64,000 nucleotides of DNA from Janthinobacterium agaricidamnosum (GTDB lineage: Bacteria > Pseudomonadota > Gammaproteobacteria > Burkholderiales > Burkholderiaceae_D). This document shows, piece by piece, positions 45,189 to 54,299 of this stretch. The notes beneath the pieces are model-generated. The model was not told where the DNA came from and ran no database searches. It saw only the letters and a list, made by a program, of their open reading frames with translations. The stretch spans positions 1,736,001 to 1,800,000 of the forward strand of contig NZ_CP033019.1 in NCBI RefSeq assembly GCF_003667705.1. Direction: 5' to 3'. Each line of letters opens with the position of its first letter. Position 1 is the stretch's first letter. Made by a program: the position numbers and the translations under genes.

Positions 45189-45857
45189 ATGATGTGGATG
45201 GTTGGCGGTGTCCTGGTTCTTCTGGTCGCCAGATTTTTATGGTTGGCCTATTTCCATCGGGTCAACGCGATGTCGCGCCAGGCGGAAGTGATGAACTGGA
45301 TCGACATCGGCCGGGTGTCGAATGCCGATGGCGGCAAGGATATTCTGTTGGCGAGAAACGAGCGCGGTGCCCGGATCGACTGGCGCACGGGCGAAGTCTG
45401 GCTGATGAACCCCAAGGTGGGCGAGCCGTTTGCCGATTTTCTCGCCGTCGAGCGCTGGCTGACAATGCGCGACATGCCGGCGGCGAACAAGCCGGCCGCC
45501 GCTGCGCCTGCGCCAGTGGCGCCGGAGCCGGAAGCGGCGCCCGACGCCGGCCCCGTGCGCGATACCTTGCCTGCTTTCCAGCAAAAGGTCGATGCATGTT
45601 TGGCCAAGGCCGAGGGCGGACAGGAATTGCTGGAAACGAAGCAGGCGTTCGAGGCGGGCAGCGAGCCTTATCTCGAGGCGTCGACGGAATTGAGCAAGAC
45701 CGCGCTGGAGCTGGAAGTGTCGCCCGCCATGGTGGCCACGTTTCATATCAGCGCCTTTGCCGCCCTGGCTGAAACGGCTGGCGCCGACAAGCTGGAACGG
45801 GTGGCGGCCAGCCTGCATGCGGCGGCCAGGCAGATCAGGGCCAGCGTCACCGCGTAA
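45189..45857 (+). CDS. Membrane-anchored protein of unknown function
   Basis: About 222 residues. One membrane segment at the N-terminus (MMWMVGGVLVLLVARFLWLAYF) is followed by a soluble part with an alanine/proline linker (about 100-125) and a helical C-terminal half with two cysteine-free repeats of helical type. No family was recognised. Start ATG 45189 is preferred because GGAGCGGAG lies 8-9 bases before it; in-frame ATGs at 45156 and 45168 are possible. It is followed by a terminator shared with the tRNA gene on the other strand. Confidence 0.68.
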   Translation: MMWMVGGVLVLLVARFLWLAYFHRVNAMSRQAEVMNWIDIGRVSNADGGKDILLARNERGARIDWRTGEVWLMNPKVGEPFADFLAVERWLTMRDMPAANKPAAAAPAPVAPEPEAAPDAGPVRDTLPAFQQKVDACLAKAEGGQELLETKQAFEAGSEPYLEASTELSKTALELEVSPAMVATFHISAFAALAETAGADKLERVAASLHAAARQIRASVTA

Positions 45858-45882
45858 CAGCATGGGCCCGGCCCGGAATGAA

Positions 45883-45921
45883 AAAAACCGCTGACTCCCT
45901 TGCAGGCATCAGCGGTTTTTT
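45883..45921. terminator. Bidirectional terminator between the unknown gene and tRNA-fMet copy 1
   Basis: AAACCGCTGA (45886-45895 region) pairs with TCAGCGGTTT (45909-45918), with A-run before and T-run after, so it can act in both directions. Confidence 0.8.
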
Positions 45922-45927
45922 ATGTAT

Positions 45928-46004
45928 TGGTTGCGGGGACAGGATTTGAACCTGTGACCTTCGGGTTATGAGCCCGACGAGCTGCCAGACTGCTCCACCC
46001 CGCA
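45928..46004 (-). tRNA. Initiator tRNA-Met(CAT), copy 1
   Basis: A 77-nt gene with encoded CCA. Anticodon loop CTCATAA gives CAT; the stem has the three GC pairs (GGG/CCC) that mark initiator tRNA. The acceptor begins with T opposite A72, in place of the C1-A72 mismatch of E. coli. Confidence 0.96.
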
Positions 46005-46103
46005 GGCGAATTATAACCGAGTTTGCTGCATTGCGAAAGAGCGGATGGGAATGAAGGATATTTGGCTTGCAGGATGGCCATTGAGATACTGCACCGCAAT
46101 GGG

Positions 46104-46141
46104 AAAAGCCGCTGATTCTCTTGCAAGAATCAGCGGCTTTT
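46104..46141. terminator. Terminator between the two initiator tRNA genes
   Basis: AAAAGCCGCTGATTCT (46104-46119) pairs perfectly with AGAATCAGCGGCTTTT (46126-46141), a long 16-bp stem with terminal T-run on the minus strand. Confidence 0.85.
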
Positions 46142-46148
46142 CGGTATC

Positions 46149-46225
46149 TGGTTGCGGGGACAGGATTTGAACCTGTGACCTTCGGGTTATGAGCCCGACG
46201 AGCTGCCAGACTGCTCCACCCCGCA
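46149..46225 (-). tRNA. Initiator tRNA-Met(CAT), copy 2
   Basis: Identical in sequence to copy 1, 221 bp away. The flanks also match closely, indicating recent duplication. Confidence 0.96.
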
Positions 46226-46281
46226 GGCGAATTATAGCGGGGTTTGCTGCAATGCGCAATGGCCGGGTTTCAGACCCTCGA

Positions 46282-47460
46282 TTACGCCGCCGCCAGACGC
46301 CACAGCGAGGTGATTTCTTTCGAGCGGGCCGCGTGCAGGCTGTCCGTGGCGTCCTGCGCGCGCGGGTGCGTGGGTTTCACGTCCAGGCGGTCGACGACCT
46401 TCAAGCCCGCTTGCGCTATCCATTCGAGCAATTGCGCGCGCGGGCGCAGACCCAGGTGCTCGGCTAGGTCCGACAGGATCAGCCAGCCTTCACCGTTGGC
46501 TTCCAGGTGTTCCGCCAGGCCGGAAAGGAAGCCGCGCAGCATGCGGCTGTCCGGATCGTAGACGGCGTATTCGATCGGCGAGCTTGGGCGGGCCGGCAGC
46601 CATGGCGGATTGCACACGACCAGCGGGGCGCGGCCGGCGGGGAACAGGTCGGCCTGCACCACCTCGACCTTGTCGATCAAGTCGAGGCGGGCGAGGTTTT
46701 CGCGCGCGCAGGACAGGGCGCGCGGGTCCTGATCGGTGGCGACGATGCGCTTGACGCCGCGCTGCGCCAGCACGGCGGCCAGCACGCCCGTGCCGGTGCC
46801 GATGTCGAAGGCCAGGCTGGCGCGCGCGGGCAGCGGCGCTTCCGCCACCAGGCCCACGTATTCGCCGCGGATGGGCGCGAATACGCCGTAGTGCGGGTGG
46901 ATGCGCTGGCCCAGGGCCGGCAGATCCACGCCCGTGCGGCGCCATTCATGCGCGCCGATCAGGCCCAGCAGTTCGCGCAGCGAGGCGACGAACGCTTCCT
47001 CGCCACGGCCGTATGCTTCATTGCAAGCCAGTTTCACGTCCGGCGCGCGGCGCAGCGGGATCGTGTAGTCGGCGTCAAAAGGCAGCAGCAGCATGGCCAG
47101 GGTGCGGGCGCGCTGCGACTGCGCCTGGCGGTGCAAATGGAAGGCTTCCGTGGCCGATGGTTCGGGTTTCGCCAGCTTGGCGGCCTTGGCCTTTTTGCTT
47201 GGTTTGTCGTTCTTGTGGTCGGCGCGCCGCGCCAGTGCCTGCAGCAGCTGGCGCGCGTTCTGGAAGTCGCCGCGCCACAGCATGGCCGTGCCTTCGCAGG
47301 CCAGGCGGTAAGCCTGGTCGGCCGTCGTGCGGTCATCGGCGATGACGACGCGCTTGGGCGGCGGCATGCCGCTTTCCGAGCGCCAGCGGGCCGAATGCTC
47401 GGCGCCGTTTTCGCTCCAGTGGATCTGCGGATGAACGGTAGGGGAAGAAGTGTCGGACAT
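46282..47460 (-). CDS. Class I SAM-dependent methyltransferase, HemK/RlmG-like
   Basis: A 392-residue methyltransferase. SAM motif I is FDIGTGTGVLAAVL (near 232-245), and the catalytic NPPW (VVCNPPWLP, near 293-301) is the motif of enzymes that methylate a planar nitrogen in rRNA, DNA or glutamine side chains. The N-terminal third has no clear domain and includes a lysine-rich KPSKKAKAAKLAKPE linker. The substrate is unknown. ATG 47460 gives MSDTSSP; the frame extends to 47559 without support. Confidence 0.84.
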   Translation of the reverse strand: MSDTSSPTVHPQIHWSENGAEHSARWRSESGMPPPKRVVIADDRTTADQAYRLACEGTAMLWRGDFQNARQLLQALARRADHKNDKPSKKAKAAKLAKPEPSATEAFHLHRQAQSQRARTLAMLLLPFDADYTIPLRRAPDVKLACNEAYGRGEEAFVASLRELLGLIGAHEWRRTGVDLPALGQRIHPHYGVFAPIRGEYVGLVAEAPLPARASLAFDIGTGTGVLAAVLAQRGVKRIVATDQDPRALSCARENLARLDLIDKVEVVQADLFPAGRAPLVVCNPPWLPARPSSPIEYAVYDPDSRMLRGFLSGLAEHLEANGEGWLILSDLAEHLGLRPRAQLLEWIAQAGLKVVDRLDVKPTHPRAQDATDSLHAARSKEITSLWRLAAA

Positions 47461-47518
47461 GGATTTCAATCGATAGAAGGGGGCGCGCGGCATGGTCGCC
47501 TGCGCAGGCCGTCTTCCA

Positions 47519-48367
47519 TTATACGTCGCTGGCCGTGCCGTTAGCAGTGTCCGTGCCATAGGCGAGTGCCAGCGCGCGGGCGCGTGCCTGGTCTTCCGGC
47601 GTCGTTTCCACGGCTTTCTGGTCGGCTTTGACCGCCGCGTCCGGCTGCACCAGCTTGAGCAAACGCAAGCTCAGGCTGCCTGCCAGGTCGCCATCCTTGC
47701 CGCTGGCGCTGGCGCCATCGGACGTGCCCTGATAGAGATTGCTTTGCAATTGCTGGCCCAGCAGCTTGAACAGGTCGTGCAGATTGCCGCCGAAGTGCGT
47801 GGCGGGCAACTCTTTGGCGGGCAGGGCGCCGTCTTCGGATGATGTGGCTTCCGGCGTTTCGCCTTGCGTTTGCTCAAGCACGCCCGCGCTGATGTTCGAT
47901 TGATATTGCACTTCCACTTCGAAGTCGAAGGTTTGCCCATCGGCCGTCGTGATCTTGCCCTTGCCGATGAAATGGGCGTTTTCATCGAGGCTGAAGGCGG
48001 CCGCGCGGCTGCTGGCGCCTGCGCCCGAGACGCTGGCGCTGCCGCTGCTGAAACTGGAACCGGCTTGCAGGTCGACCGAATCGAAGGCGACGGTGGCGCC
48101 GTCGCCGAACAGCTGGCGCGTCATGTTGGAGAGAAAATCCTGCGCCACGTCGACGGTGGCGTTGCCCAGCGCATCGGTCCGTTGCGACAGCCCCTTGGCC
48201 GACAGGTCCAGGCCATTCTTCGACAGCGCGACCACGTCTTGCGCCGTGCGCTGCATCAGGGGCGAGCCGGCCAGGCCCGTGGCGCTGCTGCCCGTGCGGG
48301 ACGGTTGCTGGCCAGCCAGCGTAGTCGAGGCGGGTTGACGGCTGGCGAGGGCGGGAAGCTGGGACAT
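47519..48367 (-). CDS. Ser/Ala-rich protein of unknown function
   Basis: A 282-residue protein without a signal peptide. The first 130 residues are rich in Ser, Ala and Gly; a more ordered block (FIGKGKITTADGQTFDFEVEVQ) follows at about 132-155, and then a Gln/Leu helix and an acidic tail. Secreted flagellar or other type III substrates can have this composition, but nothing here proves that. No family was recognised. It starts at ATG 48367. Confidence 0.6.
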   Translation of the reverse strand: MSQLPALASRQPASTTLAGQQPSRTGSSATGLAGSPLMQRTAQDVVALSKNGLDLSAKGLSQRTDALGNATVDVAQDFLSNMTRQLFGDGATVAFDSVDLQAGSSFSSGSASVSGAGASSRAAAFSLDENAHFIGKGKITTADGQTFDFEVEVQYQSNISAGVLEQTQGETPEATSSEDGALPAKELPATHFGGNLHDLFKLLGQQLQSNLYQGTSDGASASGKDGDLAGSLSLRLLKLVQPDAAVKADQKAVETTPEDQARARALALAYGTDTANGTASDV

Positions 48368-48428
48368 GGTCGGTTCTATATGGGCTGTGTACCGTAATTA
48401 ACGACAACAATCGCCCAGACTTTAACCA

Positions 48429-48638
48429 TTAGTGGTGGTGCGACCAGCTACCGTCCGCCGACTCCAGGTAAGACTTGACGGCATCGGCCTGGCCCGTGGC
48501 GTGGCGCTTGAGTTCGCCGCATGCGCAAATGCCCTGGTAGGGCTGGATATGCGAGCAGGCGGAGACTTTTTGCAGGTAGACCTGCATGGATTTGTGACAT
48601 TTGACGCACTTGAAGGTGAGGCTGCGGGCGGCTTTCAT
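48429..48638 (-). CDS. Small putative zinc-ribbon protein
   Basis: A 69-residue protein. CVKCHKSM near the N-terminus, CSHI in the middle and CACGE later give five cysteines in a pattern compatible with a zinc ribbon. The tail SWSHHH is histidine-rich. The ATG follows AAGGAGC. No family was recognised; role unknown. Confidence 0.68.
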   Translation of the reverse strand: MKAARSLTFKCVKCHKSMQVYLQKVSACSHIQPYQGICACGELKRHATGQADAVKSYLESADGSWSHHH

Positions 48639-48816
48639 GGGGCTCCTTGAACTGTTGCGGGGCGTAGCGGGTAGTTACGCGAAGGCGGCGATTTTAACGC
48701 ACTCCGTCCATCGTTACACGTTGTTGCATCTGCGCCACGCGCAGGTCAACTGAATCCGTGCCATGACGTTGAGCGTATATAGGAGGTCGTCTGACCGCCA
48801 TTGAAGAGGTAGCACC

Positions 48817-48984
48817 ATGGACAAGCATGACAAGGAAAAGCCTGTACAGCCCGCCAAGGAGCTGGTCAGGAAGTGGCTGAAAGCGGAGCTGGAACAGCGC
48901 CGGCCCCCGCCCGATCCCGAGCAGATCCGCCGCGAACTGGGCTGGGATATGCTCAGGCTGTGCCGGGAGCCGGCCAGCCGCTAG
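48817..48984 (+). CDS. 55-residue charged protein
   Basis: ATG 48817 to TAG 48984, with AGAGGT 9 bases upstream. The product MDKHDKEKPVQPAKELVRKW... is charged and helical, with a proline stretch (RRPPPDPEQ) and the ending RELGWDMLRLCREPASR. Codon positions show the genome's GC-rich third-base pattern, supporting a real gene. No family was recognised. Repeat copy C begins 14 bp after the stop. Confidence 0.6.
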   Translation: MDKHDKEKPVQPAKELVRKWLKAELEQRRPPPDPEQIRRELGWDMLRLCREPASR

Positions 48985-48997
48985 CGGTTTACAACGC

Positions 48998-49116
48998 CTG
49001 ACAAAACCGTAGCGAGCGGAAGTGGGTTGTGGTTGAGACGCGGAACTGTGCTAAGCACGGGGCCGCCGAGGCAGTGAGCATCGGAAACCGCGACCCGCGA
49101 CGCGCAGTAGGTTTTG
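48998..49116. repeat. Dispersed 105-bp intergenic repeat, copy C
   Basis: Starts CTGACAAAACCGTAGCGAG and ends CGCGCAGTAGGTTTTG. It carries an extra GGGCCGCCGAGG-like insertion near the central hairpin and is the most diverged copy. It lies between the 3' ends of the 55-residue gene and sbcC. Confidence 0.8.
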
Positions 49117-49126
49117 ACAGGTGTTC

Positions 49127-52100
49127 TTAGCGCACCGTCACCACGCTCTTACCGCCTGAACCGGGCTGCACGAGGATGCGGGTGGCGATGCGCTCCGTCA
49201 TTTCCTGTACGTGCGAGATGACGCCCACCTTGCGGCCCATCGCTTGCAAACCGTCGAGCGCGTCCATGGCCACGCGCAGGGTTTCCGTGTCGAGGCTGCC
49301 GAAGCCCTCGTCGATGAACAGCGATTCCACGCGCACGCGGTTCGAGGACAGCGAGGCCAGGCCCAGCGCCAGGGCCAGCGAGACGAGGAACGATTCACCG
49401 CCCGACAGCGAATGCACGGAGCGCAGTTCGCCGCCCATGTCCTGGTCGCGCACCATCAGGCCCAGCGACGGATTGTTCGGGTTGTCGATGCGTTCGAGCT
49501 GATAGCGGCGCGCCAGGTGGTTCAGGTGCGCGTTGGCATAGCCAAGCAGCACTTCCAGGGTGAATTGCTGCGCGTAGTTGCGGAATTTCTTGCCGTCGGC
49601 CGAGCCGATCAGTTCATTCAGGCTGGCCCAGCGCCGCTCGATGACGGCTTGCGCCTCGATCTGCGCCAGCATCGCTTGCGCGCTGTGGCGCCGCGCATCG
49701 TCCTGCGCGATGGCCAGGCGCAACCGCGTCGCTTCCTGGTTGGCTGCCTGGCGTTCCAGCAGCAGCGCGTCGAGCGCGGCCTGCAGCACCGCCACGTCCA
49801 TTTCCAGGGTCTCCGGCGGCTGCTGCACATGCGCCGCCAGCTGCTGCCGGCGCTCGGCCAGCACGGAAACGGCCGCCGTGTGGCGGTCGGCGATCGCTTG
49901 CAGGGCGTCGCGTTCGGCGCGCATGGCGTCCGGTGCGATGGCCAGATGCGCGCGCAAGGCGTCCATGTCGGCGGGCGCATGGGCCGGATGGGCATCCTGG
50001 AACTGGCGCAGCCAGCCGTGCAGGGCGGCGCTGGCGCCGTGTTCCTGTTCACGCTGGGCAGCCAGGCGCTGCGACAGCTGCACGCACGCTTCTTCCAGGC
50101 GCGTGCGCTGATGGCTGGCCGATTGCGCCGCCGTTTGCTGCTGCGTCAGCAGCTCTTTGGCTGCCGCGATGGCGCCTGCCAGCGCGCGTTCGACCTCGGC
50201 CACGCTCCGGCCCTGCCATAGCGCGTGGCGTTCCGCCTGCATTGTCGTGCGCTGCTTGTCGGCGGCGGCAAAGACGGCGTGGGCTTCCTGTGCCGCTTGC
50301 TGCGCCTTGGCGGCAGCCAGCAGCGCCGCTTCCAGCTGCGCGGCCAGGGTCGCCAGCGCGTGGCCGCGGTGGTCCTGCTCCGCCTGCTGTTTCAGCCATT
50401 GCCGGCTTTCTGTTTCACGCGCCGCGCGGAAGGCGGCCGGGCCGGCGCGCCAGCTGTCTTTCCAGTCCTCGGCGCCGTCGGCATCGGTGAACGCGCCATC
50501 GAGCTGCGCCAGCAAGGCATCGAGCGCGGCGCGCGCCGTCTCTCCCTTGTCGGCGTTGCCCGCTTGCTGCGCTTGCAGTTGCGCCAGCCGCGCTTGCGCA
50601 TCGGCGACGGTGCTTGTGCAGCGCGCGTGCTCGCTGGACGCCAGTTCATGCGCCGCCTGCGCCTGTTCGCGCCGCGCGCCGGCCTGGCGCAGCGCCGTTT
50701 CCTGCTGCGCCAGCGCCTGCAAACCGGCCGCATTCGCCGCCAGCTGCTGCGTGAACCAGTCCGTGCGCTGCTTTTCCGGCGGCAGTTCCAATGTGTCCGC
50801 ATGCGGCTGCCACTGCGCATTCAGGCTGTCGATGGCGGGCGGCAGGGCCGCCAGTTCGGCATCCGTTTGCGCCTGTTCGCGCGCCGTCGCGGCCAGCGCC
50901 GCCCTGTGCGTGGCCAGTTGTTCCAGATTGCCGCGCGCTTGCGTGCGGCAAGCCAGCACCTCATCCTGCAAGCTGGCCAGCATCGCCTGCAAAGCGTGAT
51001 CGGCGTGGCTGTACGGGTGTTCCAGCGCGCCGCAGACGGGGCAGGGCTGCTCGTCCTGCAAGGTCGCGCGCAGCTGTTCGACGCTGGCCGCGCATGCCGC
51101 TTCCGCGCCCTTCAAGGACTTTTCCGCCTGCGCCAGGCGCGCTTCCAGCAGCGGCGTTTGCGCCGCTGCCGCCGCCAATGCCGTACTTTCCGTTTGCGCG
51201 GCCTGCGCCAGCTGGGCCGCCCTGGCTTGCCAGTGCGCCAGCGCCTGCTGCTGGCGTGTCAGTTCGCTCCAGGTTTTTTCCGCGCTGGTCAAGATGCGCG
51301 CGTGCGCCTCCAGCTGGCCGCGCTGTTCCTGCAGCGCCTGGCCATCGATGGCTTGCACGAGCGCCTGCGCCTCGCGCCGCGCCGCATCGCGCACGGCCAG
51401 CGCGGCAGCGGCGCTGGCCAGCGCCGCTTGCGCCGCCTGCGTGGCGTCCAAGGCCAGGCGCACCTGCTGTCTTGACTCGGCCATGCTGGCGTCGGCCGCA
51501 TCGGCTTGCGCGGCCGCTTGGCCTGCCTGGGCAAACAATTGATCCCACAACTGCCACGCTTGCGCCAGTGCCCGCCACTGCTGGTGCGATGCCAGCCACA
51601 GACGGCCCGCTTCCTGTTCCGCCTGCGCGGCATGCTGGCGCTGTTGCAGTGCCTGCAGCGCGGCGCGCGCCGCCTCGTTGGCCTGGTCGGCGGCCAGGGC
51701 GCCGTCTTGCGCCTGGCGGTGCGCCGGCAAGTGTGCCGCAATGCCGGCATCGAGCGCCTTGGCCTGATCGAGCAGGGGCGCCGCATCGCGCTGCGCCGCT
51801 TCACTGGCCAGCAAGGCCGCTGTCGCCTGCTGCACGGCCTGCGCCAGTTGCGCTTCGGCGGTGATGGCTTGCGCTGCCTGCACGCGCGACGCTTCCAGCG
51901 CGGCGCCGCTGCCGGCGATGTCGCTGGCCAGGCGCGCCACGTCGTCGATCAGGGGCCGCGCCGGCTGCAGCAATTCCCACTGCGCCAGCGCCGCGCGGCG
52001 TTCTTGCGCAGCGGCGCGTTCGGCATCCGCGCTATCGAGCGCCTTTTGCGCGGCCGTCACCTGGGTTTGCAGCTTGTGCGTCTCCTGGTGCCAGCGCTGC

Positions 52101-52885
52101 TGCAGTTCCAGCACCGCCTTGCGCAGGTCGATGTGTTGCAGCGTGGTTTCGGCCGCGCCGCACAGCGCCTCGGTGTCGCTGCGCTCTTGCGGCGACAAGG
52201 GCCGCTGGTCGGCCAGTTTTTCGCCCAGGCGTTCAAGGATCTGCTTTTCCTTCTTTGCCCGCTCGAAGGCGCGCATGGAAATGTCGGTATAGATGCTGCT
52301 GCCCGTCAGGGTTTCCAGCAATTCACCCCGTTCATTGTCTTCCGTCTTGAGGAAGGTGGAAAATTCGTTCTGCGCCAGCAGCACGGCGCGCGTAAACTGG
52401 TCGAAGGACAGGCCGATGCGCTTTTCGATCTCTTCCTTGACTTCCGTCTTGGTGCCGCCGATCGCTTGCAGCGCGGGCAACTGGTGCAAGCTCATGGCGG
52501 TCGCCTGCAGCGCCCCTTCGGCTTTGGTGCGCGAGCGGCGCACGCTCCAGCGCGCGCGGTAGCTTGCGCCGTCGTTGCCGACGAAATCGACTTGCGCGTA
52601 GCCGTCCGGCGTGCCGCGGCGCAGCAGGGTGCGCGTATCTTGCGCGTTGACGGTTTCCTTGCCCACGTCGGGCAGGGCGCTGCCCCGTCCAAGCACTTTC
52701 AGCAGGCGCGGCGTGGCGTCGTACAGGGCCAGGCACAGGGCGTCGAGCAGGGTGCTCTTGCCCGCGCCCGTGGGGCCGCTGATGGCGAACAGGCCGGCGG
52801 ACGCCAGCGGCTCCTGTTGGAAGTCGACTTCAAATTCACCGGCCAGCGAAGCCAGGTTCTTGCCGCTGATGTTCAGGATTTTCAT
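49127..52885 (-). CDS. sbcC: Nuclease SbcCD ATPase subunit SbcC
   Basis: SbcC is the Rad50-like ATPase that, with SbcD, cleaves DNA hairpins and ends blocked by protein. The 1252-residue protein begins MKILNISGKNLASLAG with Walker A GPTGAGKST (38-46), has a very long alanine- and glutamine-rich coiled coil, the zinc hook CPVC near 614-617, and ends with the ABC signature LSGGESF and Walker B SLFIDEGFGSLD. It starts 16 bp after sbcD, so the two form an operon. Confidence 0.95.
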   Translation of the reverse strand: MKILNISGKNLASLAGEFEVDFQQEPLASAGLFAISGPTGAGKSTLLDALCLALYDATPRLLKVLGRGSALPDVGKETVNAQDTRTLLRRGTPDGYAQVDFVGNDGASYRARWSVRRSRTKAEGALQATAMSLHQLPALQAIGGTKTEVKEEIEKRIGLSFDQFTRAVLLAQNEFSTFLKTEDNERGELLETLTGSSIYTDISMRAFERAKKEKQILERLGEKLADQRPLSPQERSDTEALCGAAETTLQHIDLRKAVLELQQRWHQETHKLQTQVTAAQKALDSADAERAAAQERRAALAQWELLQPARPLIDDVARLASDIAGSGAALEASRVQAAQAITAEAQLAQAVQQATAALLASEAAQRDAAPLLDQAKALDAGIAAHLPAHRQAQDGALAADQANEAARAALQALQQRQHAAQAEQEAGRLWLASHQQWRALAQAWQLWDQLFAQAGQAAAQADAADASMAESRQQVRLALDATQAAQAALASAAAALAVRDAARREAQALVQAIDGQALQEQRGQLEAHARILTSAEKTWSELTRQQQALAHWQARAAQLAQAAQTESTALAAAAAQTPLLEARLAQAEKSLKGAEAACAASVEQLRATLQDEQPCPVCGALEHPYSHADHALQAMLASLQDEVLACRTQARGNLEQLATHRAALAATAREQAQTDAELAALPPAIDSLNAQWQPHADTLELPPEKQRTDWFTQQLAANAAGLQALAQQETALRQAGARREQAQAAHELASSEHARCTSTVADAQARLAQLQAQQAGNADKGETARAALDALLAQLDGAFTDADGAEDWKDSWRAGPAAFRAARETESRQWLKQQAEQDHRGHALATLAAQLEAALLAAAKAQQAAQEAHAVFAAADKQRTTMQAERHALWQGRSVAEVERALAGAIAAAKELLTQQQTAAQSASHQRTRLEEACVQLSQRLAAQREQEHGASAALHGWLRQFQDAHPAHAPADMDALRAHLAIAPDAMRAERDALQAIADRHTAAVSVLAERRQQLAAHVQQPPETLEMDVAVLQAALDALLLERQAANQEATRLRLAIAQDDARRHSAQAMLAQIEAQAVIERRWASLNELIGSADGKKFRNYAQQFTLEVLLGYANAHLNHLARRYQLERIDNPNNPSLGLMVRDQDMGGELRSVHSLSGGESFLVSLALALGLASLSSNRVRVESLFIDEGFGSLDTETLRVAMDALDGLQAMGRKVGVISHVQEMTERIATRILVQPGSGGKSVVTVR

Positions 52886-52901
52886 GGTTTTTCAGGAGTG
52901 T

Positions 52902-54128
52902 TCAAGCGCCGGGCAGCAGCAGTTCGGCCAGGGCCGAGAGGAGTTCGGGTGGCGCTTCCTTGGCGTATTTTTGCTGGTACAGGCGGCGGAAGATGTCGTC
53001 GGGCTGCAGCTGGCCCAATTGGTCGAGCGTCATGTTCTCTGGCGCGCTGCTGCGCGCGGCGCTCGACGTTTCGATCTTCGCCAGGCGCACGCTCTTGCCG
53101 TCGAGCGCCGTTTCGATGCGCGTGCGCAGGCCAGGTTCGGGCGCCTCGAGGCGCACGCGCACTTCCAGGAACGGCTGCGCCTCGGCTGGAGCGTCCGGCA
53201 CGTCGAGGGCGGCCAGCTGTTCCAGCACTTCGGCTATGGGCGCCGGTGTGGCGGGTACGCGCAGCAGGGGCACGGCGCGCGGCACCTCGATGGCGCGCAC
53301 GGATTGCAGCGCTTCGCCATCGATGTCGAGGCACAGCACCTGGTGGCGGTAATTCACTTCCGCGAACGACAGCGGTATCGGGCTGCCGCAGTAGCGGATG
53401 TGCTCCTGGCCGCCCACGGCCTGCGCCTTGTGCAGATGGCCCAGTGCCGCATACGCGATGGACGTATCGAAAATCCCCGAGGGCAGCATTTCCGTGCCGC
53501 CGATGACGATGCGCCGTTCGGAATCGTTCGACATTTCGCCGCCCACCATGTGGCAGTGGCCCATGGCAACGATGGCTTGCCCGGGCTGGCGGCGCGCCAG
53601 CGCCAGGTCGGTCAATTGGCGGTACAGCAGGGCGATGCCGCCCAGGTAGGCATCCTGGGTGTCGCCGGCCGGCAGTTTCGGCACGTCGCCGGGGCGCAGG
53701 AACGGTACGGCCAGGCACCAGGCTTGCACTTGCCCATCGTTGCCGGTAAGCGGTAGCAGCAGGCGTTCCAGGTCGATCTGGCCATCGTCGCCGCGCAGCA
53801 CATGGCCGATCACGTGCGTGCCATGCGCGGCCAGCAGGGGGCCGGGTGCTTCCAGCCGTCCCGCCGAATCGTGGTTGCCGGCGACGACGACGAGTTGCAG
53901 CGCGGGCAGGCGCGCGCGCGCCTGCTGCAGGAAGACATATAACTGCTTTTGCGAGGCGGCCGATGGGTTGGCGTTGTCGAACACGTCGCCCGCCACCAGC
54001 AGCACGTCGACCTGCTCCATCACGAGCGTGTCGAGCAGCCAGTCGAGGAAGCGCTGGTGTTCGTAACCCCTTTCAAAATTGTGCAGGGTCTGGCCCAGAT
54101 GCCAGTCGGAAGTGTGCAGCAGGCGCAT
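52902..54128 (-). CDS. sbcD: Nuclease SbcCD subunit SbcD
   Basis: SbcD is the Mre11-like metallo-phosphoesterase of SbcCD. The 408-residue protein has the metal motifs in order: TSDWHLGQ (6-13), VAGDVFDNANPS, VVAGNHDS, and MGHCHMVGG, with a C-terminal capping domain. It is the promoter-proximal gene of the sbcDC operon. Confidence 0.96.
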   Translation of the reverse strand: MRLLHTSDWHLGQTLHNFERGYEHQRFLDWLLDTLVMEQVDVLLVAGDVFDNANPSAASQKQLYVFLQQARARLPALQLVVVAGNHDSAGRLEAPGPLLAAHGTHVIGHVLRGDDGQIDLERLLLPLTGNDGQVQAWCLAVPFLRPGDVPKLPAGDTQDAYLGGIALLYRQLTDLALARRQPGQAIVAMGHCHMVGGEMSNDSERRIVIGGTEMLPSGIFDTSIAYAALGHLHKAQAVGGQEHIRYCGSPIPLSFAEVNYRHQVLCLDIDGEALQSVRAIEVPRAVPLLRVPATPAPIAEVLEQLAALDVPDAPAEAQPFLEVRVRLEAPEPGLRTRIETALDGKSVRLAKIETSSAARSSAPENMTLDQLGQLQPDDIFRRLYQQKYAKEAPPELLSALAELLLPGA

Positions 54129-54299
54129 GGTGTGGCAAGGGTAGGGAAGACAGGCGCCAATATAGCTGAAATGAGGCAGGTACTGGAGAATTGAACGAAT
54201 TTCGAAGAGCGTTTTCGATTTTTATCGATACATCCAGAGTGCCTGAAAAACGTTCAGGGCAAGGCACTGCAACGCAGCCATGGACGTTTTCTCAGGTAC

